Assembly: GCA_001795115.1 (NCBI GenBank)
Contig: MGNI01000138.1
Coordinates: forward strand, 14,730 to 24,908
Direction of reading: 5' to 3'
Length of the DNA stretch: 10,179 nt
Source of the DNA: Chloroflexi bacterium RBG_16_48_8
GTDB taxonomy: Bacteria > Chloroflexota > Anaerolineae > Anaerolineales > E44-bin32
Part shown: positions 1 through 6,062 of the stretch, in pieces
Layout: each line of letters opens with the position of its first letter
Numbering within the stretch: position 1 is the first letter of the stretch
Position numbers and translations under genes: made by a program
The notes under the pieces: generated by a model
Told to the model about the DNA's origin: nothing
Seen by the model: the letters and a program-made list of their open reading frames with translations, nothing else
The model's database searches: none

Positions 1-567
1 AAAGAAATCATTGAGGATTTGGCTACAATTGCTCATGAGGAAAAGGGCCAATCGCGTGTGCGCAAGGAGCAGTTTTCCATCAGCGAGATGATCGTAGAAG
101 TGGCCAAAAAATTTCTGGATGAAGCCAGAAGAAAGCGCATCAATCTTGATGTCGATACGCCCCCTCACAACCCCTTGAATATTGTCGGTGATAGAGAGAA
201 GATTGCTGTCGTATTAACGAATCTCATTGAGAATGCCCTCACATTCACAGATGATGGTGGACAGGTGGGCGTGAAGGCGGAAACGGATGACGGCTACGTG
301 AAAGTACTCGTAGTGGATACAGGCATTGGCATTCCGGAGAAGGAGCAAGAACGGATCTTCGACCGTTTCTATCAGGTTGAATCTCACCTTACCCGACGGC
401 ATGGCGGTATGGGCCTTGGCCTTTCCATCGTTAAAGCCATGGTAGAGATGCACAACGGTCAGATCTGGTGTGAGAGTAAGGAAGGTATGGGCAGCCTCTT
501 CTGCTTCATGCTCCCCATTGATGAGAATACGGCCTCAGCTGCTGCACGGGTGTTTAAAACAGCATAA
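1..567 (+). CDS. Sensor histidine kinase, C-terminal part (5' end outside window)
   Basis: The 188 visible residues are the end of the dimerisation region followed by a complete HATPase_c domain, which binds ATP and phosphorylates the conserved His of a two-component sensor kinase. Visible motifs in order are the N box (LTNLIENALTFT, about residues 72-83 of the visible part), the G1 box DTGIGIP (106-112), the F box IFDRF (119-123) and the G2 box GGMGLGLS (135-142). The His-bearing H box and any sensor or membrane segments lie upstream of the window, so the stimulus cannot be inferred. The frame is open from base 1, so the Met at base 19 is internal. The stop is TAA at 565-567. No response regulator follows; a partner would have to be upstream or elsewhere. 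The family call is firm and the signalling role is unknown. Confidence 0.93.
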   Translation, partial: KEIIEDLATIAHEEKGQSRVRKEQFSISEMIVEVAKKFLDEARRKRINLDVDTPPHNPLNIVGDREKIAVVLTNLIENALTFTDDGGQVGVKAETDDGYVKVLVVDTGIGIPEKEQERIFDRFYQVESHLTRRHGGMGLGLSIVKAMVEMHNGQIWCESKEGMGSLFCFMLPIDENTASAAARVFKTA

Positions 568-579
568 TTCCATTTGCTT

Positions 580-619
580 GAGTAAAGACAAATCTGCCGG
601 ATGTCGGATTTTTTTACTC
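580..619 (+). terminator. Probable terminator hairpin after the histidine kinase
   Basis: GAGTAAA (580-586) can pair with TTTACTC (613-619). Inside it AAAT pairs with ATTT and CCG (597-599) with CGG (605-607) around the loop GATGT. A run of seven T (609-615) is embedded in the 3' side. The inner stem followed by the T run looks like an intrinsic terminator for the kinase transcript, although the stem has a three-base bulge and is not ideal. The A-rich 5' side could also serve transcripts from the other strand. Confidence 0.5.
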
Positions 620-734
620 CGCTATGACCTGCGTAGTAGAACGCTTATAGCTCTGACCAAACAATCACCGATCTATGACCACACTCTCCCCCAAGTGAAG
701 CACATCTTGAACGGAGTTGGATAAATACGCATCG

Positions 735-763
735 TTGACCTTATGTACTCCAAGTGATAAAGT
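735..763 (+). promoter_or_regulatory. Sigma-70-type promoter of tRNA-Pro
   Basis: TTGACC (735-740), a 17-base spacer and TAAAGT (758-763) form a plausible -35/-10 pair. The expected start is near 770, about six bases before the mature tRNA 5' end at 776. Placement and spacing, more than box perfection, support the call. Confidence 0.6.
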
Positions 764-775
764 ATGCATGGAATT

Positions 776-853
776 CGGGGCGTGGCTCAGCCCGGTTAGA
801 GCGCACGGTTCGGGACCGTGAGGACGGCGGTTCAAATCCGCCCGCCCCGACCA
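776..853 (+). tRNA. tRNA-Pro (anticodon CGG), CCA encoded
   Basis: The cloverleaf folds fully. The acceptor is CGGGGCG (776-782) with CGCCCCG (843-849). The D stem is GCTC (785-788) with GAGC (799-802). The anticodon stem is CACGG (804-808) with CCGTG (816-820), closing the loop TTCGGGA. The T stem is GGCGG (826-830) with CCGCC (838-842) around TTCAAAT. The anticodon is CGG at 811-813, reading the Pro codon CCG, followed by G37. The C1-G72 pair and A73 are typical of bacterial proline tRNAs. The 3' CCA is encoded (851-853). Confidence 0.97.
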
Positions 854-891
854 AAGCCCTCATTGAATACAAAGGTGAGGGCTTTTGTTTT
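853..891 (+). terminator. Intrinsic terminator of tRNA-Pro
   Basis: AAAGCCCTCA (853-862) and TGAGGGCTTT (876-885) form a perfect 10-base-pair stem with a 13-base loop, followed by a T-rich tail to 891. It begins immediately at the last base of the tRNA CCA, so the tRNA is a single-gene transcription unit. Confidence 0.88.
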
Positions 892-1358
892 ATTCAGAAA
901 TGGAAATGACATAACACCCGGTAACTGAAGTCACGCGGGTCAAGTGTAAATATATTGCGTGCAACGTCATACAACAATCCTCATTTTAATACGCCTCGCC
1001 GGGGCCCCTCTACAACTCACAATACTCATCCGCATGGACACGTTTTCGGTATTGGATCGATAAGGTCGCTGAAGGACGAGTTCGTCCTTTTTTCCAGCAA
1101 TTCCAATCACCAAGTAAATGCCTAAGAAGCAAAATTTCAATACCATCAAAGGTTACCTAGCCGCATACTTATACTGGAGTTCATTGATCCACTTTAACGA
1201 CCCGGGTACAATTCTCGAAAGTTCATCCCACATCGAACTTGCACCCATCAACCAATGTGATGAAGAACCTTCTCTCTAAGACCTGCAAGAAGAAGTTGTT
1301 CTGGGAAGTTGGTTGCTTAGGAGTGCCTATATAACGAGCCAAAAGAGGAGCAAATTTA
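892..1358. other. Gene-less stretch between tRNA-Pro and the maeB remnant
   Basis: About 470 bases with no convincing coding region on either strand: only short frames broken by stops, with no ribosome site and no recognisable protein family. It holds one terminator-like hairpin (1072-1093) with no gene assigned to it. A short stretch near 1040-1110 reads in one frame as a charged and aromatic peptide (RYWIDKVAEGRVRPFF), which could be residue of a dead gene, but I cannot name it. The remainder shows nothing identifiable. Confidence 0.5.
1072..1093 (+). terminator. Orphan terminator-like hairpin
   Basis: AAGGACG (1072-1078), loop AGTT and CGTCCTT (1083-1089) form a perfect seven-base-pair stem followed by a T run ending at 1093. 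This is a good rho-independent terminator shape on the plus strand. No intact gene lies between it and the tRNA-Pro terminator, so it is either the remains of a lost gene or ends an unrecognised short RNA. Confidence 0.6.
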
Positions 1359-2068
1359 ATAGGCATTACAGATGAGGAAGCACACGAATATCATACCCGA
1401 GACAGGGCTGGCAAAATCGAGGTAAGACCCAGAAAACCCTTAGAAACACAGCAGGATTCGTCCCTTGCCTATATGCCTGGTGTTGCAGTACCCGTCCTCA
1501 AGATTGCTGAAAATCCGGAAAAAGCCTACGACTATACCGCCAAAAGTAACCTTGTGGCAGTTATCTCCAATGGATCTGCCATACTTGGTCTGGGGAATCG
1601 GGGCGCGTTGGCTTCCAAACCCGTGATGGAAGGGAAAGGCGTCCTTTTCAAAGCCTTCGCTGATATCGGAATCTTTGATATGCTTTCCTTCTCCAACTTC
1701 GGTAGCACCCGTCATCCACTCTCCGAGAAGGTTCGAAAAGCAGTCGAACTGATCAGAGATAAGAGGCCAGATCTGGTTGTGGATGGAGAAATGCAAGCGG
1801 ACACAGCTGTTGTACCTGAGATCATTGAGGATCGCTACCCCTTCAGCCAGGTGAAAGACGCGAATGTCCTGGTCTTCCCCTCCCTCGAATCAGCCAACAT
1901 CAGCCTACAAGTTGCTCTCCAGGTTGGGGAAAGCCCGTGCCATTGGTCCCATCCTGCTTGGGCTGGATGCGCCCATCCATGTACTGCAGACGGGGAGATG
2001 AGGTCGCGGATATTGTGCACATCGCTGCCATAGCTTTCATGGATGCCCAGAGCCGGGAGAAGGGATGA
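1359..2068 (+). pseudogene. maeB: maeB remnant: malic enzyme-phosphotransacetylase fusion, deleted and frameshifted
   Basis: MaeB oxidatively decarboxylates malate to pyruvate and usually carries a C-terminal phosphotransacetylase-like domain, in about 750 residues. Here the N-terminal start of the malic domain is clear: DEEAHEYH, GKIEVRP, SLAYMPGVA, YTAKSNLVAV, ILGLGNRGALASKPVMEGK and FADIGIFD. It jumps in frame into the phosphotransacetylase-like domain at MLSFSNFGS, continuing with EKVRKAVELI, PDLVVDGEMQADTA and ANVLVFPSLESANI. Roughly 500 residues, including most of the malic catalytic and NAD(P)-binding parts, are missing. Near 1926-1929 an extra G in a GGGG run shifts the frame to ARAIGPILLGLDAPIHVLQTG. 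At 1996 an extra A shifts it again to DEVADIVHIAAIAFMDAQ, ending at TGA 2066-2068. A ribosome site AAGAGGAG (1343-1350) lies eight bases before an ATA (1359) where ATG would be expected. It is not functional as an enzyme. It lies between two tRNA genes. Confidence 0.9.
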
Positions 2069-2133
2069 GTCAGGACGGCTTGATCCATCTCTAGACTGCG
2101 TTTGAGGAAACAGCCCAAGTATGGCCTATCCGC

Positions 2134-2153
2134 CGGTTGAGCTTGTCGAAACC
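2134..2153. repeat. REP-like motif (single copy in window)
   Basis: The 20-base motif CCGGTTGAGCTTGTCGAAAC (continuing CC to 2152-2153) sits in the non-coding gap between the maeB remnant and tRNA-Arg. Its reverse complement contains TTCGACAAGCTCAACC, a string I associate with short dispersed palindromic repeats in many bacterial genomes. Only this copy is visible here, so the repeat assignment rests on general recognition and not on recurrence within the window. Confidence 0.4.
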
Positions 2154-2171
2154 AGCGTGGAAAGCCGGGAC

Positions 2172-2200
2172 TTGAAGTTCAGATAGGGTTACGTTAGAAT
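2172..2200 (+). promoter_or_regulatory. Sigma-70-type promoter of tRNA-Arg
   Basis: TTGAAG (2172-2177), a 17-base spacer and TAGAAT (2195-2200, five of six to consensus) precede the tRNA 5' end at 2213. The predicted start near 2207 leaves only about six bases of 5' leader, the same geometry as the tRNA-Pro promoter in this window. Confidence 0.72.
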
Positions 2201-2212
2201 GCCTATAGGAAT

Positions 2213-2284
2213 GCCCCTGTAGCTCAGTGGATAGAGCATTGCCCTCCGGAGGCAGGGACCGGCGTTCGAGTCGCCGCAGGGGCG
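2213..2284 (+). tRNA. tRNA-Arg (anticodon CCG), CCA not encoded
   Basis: The acceptor stem is GCCCCTG (2213-2219) with CAGGGGC (2277-2283). The D stem is GCTC (2222-2225) with GAGC (2234-2237). The anticodon stem is TTGCC (2239-2243) with GGCAG (2251-2255), including one T-G wobble, around the loop CTCCGGA. The T stem is CGGCG (2260-2264) with CGCCG (2272-2276) around TTCGAGT. The anticodon CCG (2246-2248) reads the Arg codon CGG. The discriminator is G2284. The following bases are CTA, so CCA must be added after transcription, unlike the tRNA-Pro in the same window. Confidence 0.96.
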
Positions 2285-2295
2285 CTATAAAAATT

Positions 2296-2323
2296 AAAAT
2301 GCAGGTTGTAACCCTGCATTTTT
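2296..2323. terminator. Bidirectional terminator shared by tRNA-Arg and the ABC operon
   Basis: AAAATGCAGG (2296-2305) and CCTGCATTTT (2313-2322) form a perfect 10-base-pair stem with a seven-base loop. On the plus strand a T run (2319-2323) follows, ending tRNA-Arg transcription. On the minus strand the same stem is followed by TTTTAATTTTTAT, and it is the first good hairpin downstream of the permease stop at 2415. It therefore probably ends both convergent transcripts. Confidence 0.8.
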
Positions 2324-2414
2324 GATTCATGATAACTTCGCACATCAAACAGATGTGTTGAGAAACACAACACCGCCATAATCAAATTGGGATAAAACCA
2401 ACGCTTCCCTCTTC

Positions 2415-4748
2415 CTACTCATACCTCAACGCATCAACTACCTTCAAGCGGGCAGACCAGTAAGCAGGCCACAAGCTGCTGGCAATCGCCAGGAGTACAA
2501 CCAAAGGAAGGAGCATCATCATATATCCCCAATGAATGAAGAAAAAATCCGGTCCAGCACCGATTTGAATACCGACTTGTTGGATGAATTCCTGCATAAG
2601 CAGCAGTCCTATCGCAATACCAACCAATAATGATATAACCGCTATCGTAATCGACCCAATAATGACACTGAGACCGATCTGCGCGGGTGTCAGCCCCAAT
2701 GCTTTTTGGATCCCAAAATCCCGCGATCGTTCTCGAACACTCAACAAGCTTGTGCTCATCAGGTTGGCTCCTGTCACGACCACCATGATCAATCCCAAGC
2801 TCGTGATCAGGTCGACCAATTGCGCTGTTGACGTTGGAGGTTCTTTCTTGATGATTTTGATGCTGATCAAATCCTTGGTTTCCGTCAGCCACTCGCTCCG
2901 TAATGATTCGGCGGCGGTGAAATCCTCAAGCCGAAGATAATACACCAACGGCTGCACTTCGATACCCAACTTCTCCTTGTAGGTTTCTAAGTTCGAAAGA
3001 ACTACAAACCCTGTGTTGAAGCTTTCCATATACCTTCCCACGATCGTCAGCTCAACTAGCGTACCTTCAATGATGAACTCCACTTGATTCCCGATTTTCG
3101 CATCCAACAAATCCAAGACCGCATACCCCACCACTGCTTCCCCAGGAGCTTTAATCATTCGGCCTTCCTTCAATTGAAAATTAAAATCCTGGTATGCGCC
3201 ACTTAACAGGCGAAAGAGGATTGGCTGTTCACTATAGTCAGGCGTTTGTCCAAAAAGGGGGAGCTCCGTATAGAATCTTGTTACATCCGGATGATTTAAA
3301 ATCTCATTCCGGATCACTTCCTCCGGCACAAAGTTACGCACAACCTTCATATCCGCAGAAGTTCCCTGGTCGTAAACCCGGTTCTTCGCAAGTTCTTTAC
3401 TGGTGGACTGCGCTTCTATTGAAGTGATTACAATCACAATCGTCAACACCATCCCCGTGATTGACATCGCTGCTCGCAGGGGTTTTGAGAAAGTATCCTT
3501 GACGCCTAAAGACACTACGGTGGGTAAGCACAACCTTGTTGCCAGATGTGCCAGACCAGAGACGCGGTAATCTTGACTCTGGTAGCCCACTGTAATCGCC
3601 TGTACGGTATTGATCTTTCCTCCCCTCCAAGCAGGTAATAGCGTTGCGATAGCTATTGCGCTCTCCACGAGGAAAAATACGATCAGCAATGGACCGGGTG
3701 CGAAGATGTCAGGTGGAGGCGTATTGAGATTCTCTGCTAACGGACTAATCAACCCTGGAGCTAACATCAAACCAAGACCTATCCCCACCACGGCAGCCAG
3801 AAGACCCACTACTAAGTGTTCCAAAAGGAACAAGAGCGTTACCTGTCCTGGTTTGAATCCAGCAGCCTTGAGAAGACCAATCTCCTGATACTGACTGAGA
3901 ACCTGCCCACCAATGGTATTGAAAATGATCAACCCCACTGCGATTAACCCCAGCACGCTGAACAATCCCATAAACATCACATTGATCGTGTTTGCAAAAG
4001 TGGCGTTCTGTTCCACCCACTGCCATTCAATTGCAGAGGTCAATTGTGTGGGGAATGCTTCATAAACTCGGTCAATAAATTCCTTGCTAATTTCAGGTTG
4101 TTTCAGACGAAGCCCAATAACGGAGTACCATTGCTCCATATCTGGTTGTATGGCTTCTAAAGTAACCTGGGAAAGGTATCCCACCGCAGGAGCGATATCT
4201 TTGGTCACCTCATTGTACGGGAACCAGTGAGCCGTAACTGCCAGTCCTACCACTTCAAGATCGCGTGTGCCATCGGCAGCCAATACCTTGATTTCATCTC
4301 CCACATTAAGAGAGTAAAAATGCCCAAAACTATAATCCAATACAATCTCGTCCAAAACGCCCGAAAGAATCCAGCGACCTTCAGCCAATATTGGATGAGC
4401 GACCTGAGGTGGATCATCCATGGCATAGAGATAAACCGGGCGTTTTTCGCCTTCGATCATCAAAGGGTTGTTTGCCAGGGCTGCCATGCCTCCTGTGGTT
4501 TCGCTGACCTCCGGGTGTTCGATCATAGGGGTGAAATCCAGGTCATATTGATGACTCGAAATCCAGATGTGTGGGGCATTGGTTTCCTCAAAAATCCGTT
4601 CCCAGGGTTCGTGCGCACTTCCCATCACCAGCAAGGAGATCGTGAATAGCATGGCTGAAAGAGTCAGCACACTGGCGATCAAAACGAACTGTAACTTATG
4701 GGACTTGATATCAGCCCAGAGTTTACGCCACACTGCAACCAACATCAC
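2415..4748 (-). CDS. ABC transporter permease, double FtsX/MacB type
   Basis: This 777-residue membrane subunit works with the ATPase encoded just upstream. It consists of two homologous halves, each an extracytoplasmic MacB-like core domain plus an FtsX domain. Predicted membrane segments lie near residues 20-43, 257-280, 303-330, 352-373, 424-444, 643-668, 690-717 and 741-763. FtsX hallmarks are visible twice: SQYQEIGLLKAAGFKPGQV (about 285-303) and RERSRDFGIQKALGLTPAQI (about 672-691). Such exporters act by mechanotransmission, moving lipoproteins, peptides or drugs from the membrane surface, and the substrate cannot be read from sequence. The start is either GTG at 4748 (four-base overlap with the ATPase stop) or ATG at 4745 (TGATG, one-base overlap); both imply translational coupling. 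The stop is TAG at 2417-2415. It is the last gene of the PadR operon. Confidence 0.92.
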   Translation of the reverse strand: MMLVAVWRKLWADIKSHKLQFVLIASVLTLSAMLFTISLLVMGSAHEPWERIFEETNAPHIWISSHQYDLDFTPMIEHPEVSETTGGMAALANNPLMIEGEKRPVYLYAMDDPPQVAHPILAEGRWILSGVLDEIVLDYSFGHFYSLNVGDEIKVLAADGTRDLEVVGLAVTAHWFPYNEVTKDIAPAVGYLSQVTLEAIQPDMEQWYSVIGLRLKQPEISKEFIDRVYEAFPTQLTSAIEWQWVEQNATFANTINVMFMGLFSVLGLIAVGLIIFNTIGGQVLSQYQEIGLLKAAGFKPGQVTLLFLLEHLVVGLLAAVVGIGLGLMLAPGLISPLAENLNTPPPDIFAPGPLLIVFFLVESAIAIATLLPAWRGGKINTVQAITVGYQSQDYRVSGLAHLATRLCLPTVVSLGVKDTFSKPLRAAMSITGMVLTIVIVITSIEAQSTSKELAKNRVYDQGTSADMKVVRNFVPEEVIRNEILNHPDVTRFYTELPLFGQTPDYSEQPILFRLLSGAYQDFNFQLKEGRMIKAPGEAVVGYAVLDLLDAKIGNQVEFIIEGTLVELTIVGRYMESFNTGFVVLSNLETYKEKLGIEVQPLVYYLRLEDFTAAESLRSEWLTETKDLISIKIIKKEPPTSTAQLVDLITSLGLIMVVVTGANLMSTSLLSVRERSRDFGIQKALGLTPAQIGLSVIIGSITIAVISLLVGIAIGLLLMQEFIQQVGIQIGAGPDFFFIHWGYMMMLLPLVVLLAIASSLWPAYWSARLKVVDALRYE

Positions 4749-5491
4749 CCACCCTCCAAATTCAGAAGTTCAACAAGCAAAGTCTTGGTATCGTCTCGCT
4801 CTTGAAGAATGGTCTCATTGATGATCCGCCCATCTCGCATAAAGACCACCCTCTGGGCAAGGCTGGCAACATTTGGGTCATTCGTTACGATCAAGATCGT
4901 TTGACCTTGCATGTGCGTCTGCCTCAGCAAACGCAACACTTCATAAGCGGTTTTACTATCCAGGTTGCCGGTTGGCTCATCCGCTAGGAGAATCGTGGGT
5001 TGATTGACCAAGGCTCGAGCCAGTGCCACGCGCTGCCTTTCCCCACCCGAAAGCTGGGCTGGGATATTCCGACTTTTATCGCTTATCCCCAGATCTTCCA
5101 GTAAGGCATCGCGGCGTTTGCGTGCTTGGCGTACAGACAGTCCTGCTACCAGAGCTGGAAGCTCAATATTATCTCCTACGCTAAGATTGCCAATCAAATT
5201 GAACGCCTGAAACATGAAACCCACTTGCTTCCGTCGGAGCACTGCCCTTTGAGCTTCACTCATCTTGTCGAGCCTTTGGCCGTTAATATGTACTTCTCCT
5301 GAGGTCGGATTGTCCAACCCACCTAAAATGTGCAACAGTGTGGATTTTCCACATCCGCTGGGTCCCATTACTGCCACCATTTCTCCAGGTTTAACAGCCA
5401 GATCTACTTCCTGCAGTGCGTGTACTTTGCTACCATTATTCCGATATACCTTGGTCAATTGCTTGGTTTCCAATAAATAGGTTTCCATCAT
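4745..5491 (-). CDS. ABC transporter ATP-binding protein, MacB/LolD type, with altered H-loop
   Basis: This 248-residue cytoplasmic ATPase should power the FtsX-type permease downstream. Visible motifs are Walker A GPSGCGKST (43-51), the Q-loop in FMFQAFN (Q95), signature LSGGERQ (148-154), Walker B ILLADE (167-172) and D-loop GNLD (175-178). The position expected to carry the switch His (VTHD in relatives) is Asn204 in IVTNDPNVA, codon AAT at 4882-4880. As the protein should act as a homodimer, both ATP sites would lack it. ATG codons occur at 5491 and 5488; the AAGGAG site lies four bases before the first and seven before the second, so 5488 (TGATG with the padR stop) is the better-spaced start. 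The family assignment is firm, and whether hydrolysis is normal is open. Confidence 0.94.
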   Translation of the reverse strand: MMETYLLETKQLTKVYRNNGSKVHALQEVDLAVKPGEMVAVMGPSGCGKSTLLHILGGLDNPTSGEVHINGQRLDKMSEAQRAVLRRKQVGFMFQAFNLIGNLSVGDNIELPALVAGLSVRQARKRRDALLEDLGISDKSRNIPAQLSGGERQRVALARALVNQPTILLADEPTGNLDSKTAYEVLRLLRQTHMQGQTILIVTNDPNVASLAQRVVFMRDGRIINETILQERDDTKTLLVELLNLEGG

Positions 5492-6009
5492 CTGGCTCCT
5501 TCATTAAACATTTCTTCACATAGGTCCAGCCATTCCAAGTCAGCTTTTAAATGCAGCATCGCTCCTTGGATCAACACCAACTTGCTGGGATTTTCAGTCA
5601 TCTCTGGCTCGAGGGAGAGGGTGTTCAGGTTGTGCAATGTTTGCAAATATTCGCGACGTTGATTCTTGATCAATTGGCTCGGATCCACTGTACCTGATAA
5701 CCCCGCTCCCATCAACTTCAGGTAAAAATTATCCTTGATGCGGGGTCCAGTCAGCACTTCGTTGAACCAAGCCTGTAAGACTTCCCCCCCCTTTTCGGTG
5801 AGGGCATATACCCGCTTATCGGGTCTATGCGCTTGCACAATAGTGGACTTGCGCACCAATCCATCCCGCTCCATCCGTGACAGTGTGGTATAGATCTGTC
5901 CTGCATTCAGAGTAGGCAACACCGTTGAGAACATGCCCTCATACATCTGCATGAGTTCATAACCGTGGGTTGGCTGTCGAGCCAGTAACGCAAGGAATAG
6001 ATTCTTCAT
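5488..6009 (-). CDS. PadR-family transcriptional repressor
   Basis: This 173-residue DNA-binding protein belongs to the PadR family, which has an N-terminal winged helix and a C-terminal dimerising helical region. The winged helix spans about residues 1-85: LLARQPTHGYELMQ, then the recognition region LNAGQIYTTLSRMERDGLV, then the wing KRVYALTEKG. The rest (about 90-173) is helical and charged and fits the coiled C-terminal part of the long PadR subfamily. It is the first gene of the operon, and its stop overlaps the ATPase start. The start ATG (6009-6007) follows AGG with an eight-base gap and a short leader of about 18 bases. A perfect inverted repeat over its own promoter suggests autorepression, released by a ligand that is probably related to the exported compound. 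PadR proteins commonly sit beside such ABC exporters. Confidence 0.93.
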   Translation of the reverse strand: MKNLFLALLARQPTHGYELMQMYEGMFSTVLPTLNAGQIYTTLSRMERDGLVRKSTIVQAHRPDKRVYALTEKGGEVLQAWFNEVLTGPRIKDNFYLKLMGAGLSGTVDPSQLIKNQRREYLQTLHNLNTLSLEPEMTENPSKLVLIQGAMLHLKADLEWLDLCEEMFNEGAR

Positions 6010-6022
6010 GATATATACCTGT

Positions 6023-6043
6023 TATGTATATCGAGTATACATA
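6023..6043. promoter_or_regulatory. Probable PadR operator (8+8 inverted repeat)
   Basis: TATGTATA (6023-6030) and TATACATA (6036-6043) are perfect inverted arms around TCGAG. They include the ATGT...ACAT pattern typical of PadR operators, here separated by 11 bases. The repeat covers the -10 box and the predicted start point of the padR promoter, so bound repressor would exclude RNA polymerase. That PadR binds here is inferred from position and motif. Confidence 0.8.
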
Positions 6044-6062
6044 CAATGATTTTCCCTGTCAA
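6034..6062 (-). promoter_or_regulatory. Promoter of the padR-ABC operon
   Basis: Read on the minus strand, TTGACA (6062-6057) is a perfect -35 box, followed by exactly 17 bases and TATACT (6039-6034), five of six to the -10 consensus. The start is predicted near 6027, about 18 bases before the padR ATG. This is the strongest promoter in the window by sequence and would be constitutively active if not repressed. Confidence 0.85.

Noticed and set aside
776..853. tRNA-Pro 3' end as an integration (att) site
   Set aside because: No direct repeat of the tRNA 3' end and no integrase are visible in the window.
1473..2033. A 186-residue intact protein starting at ATG 1473
   Set aside because: Malic-enzyme residues continue in frame upstream to 1359, and the last 35 or so residues are out-of-frame sequence after a one-base insertion.
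2354..2369. TGTGTT-GAGA-AACACA hairpin as terminator of the ABC operon
   Set aside because: No T run on the minus strand after it; the hairpin at 2296-2323 is a better candidate.
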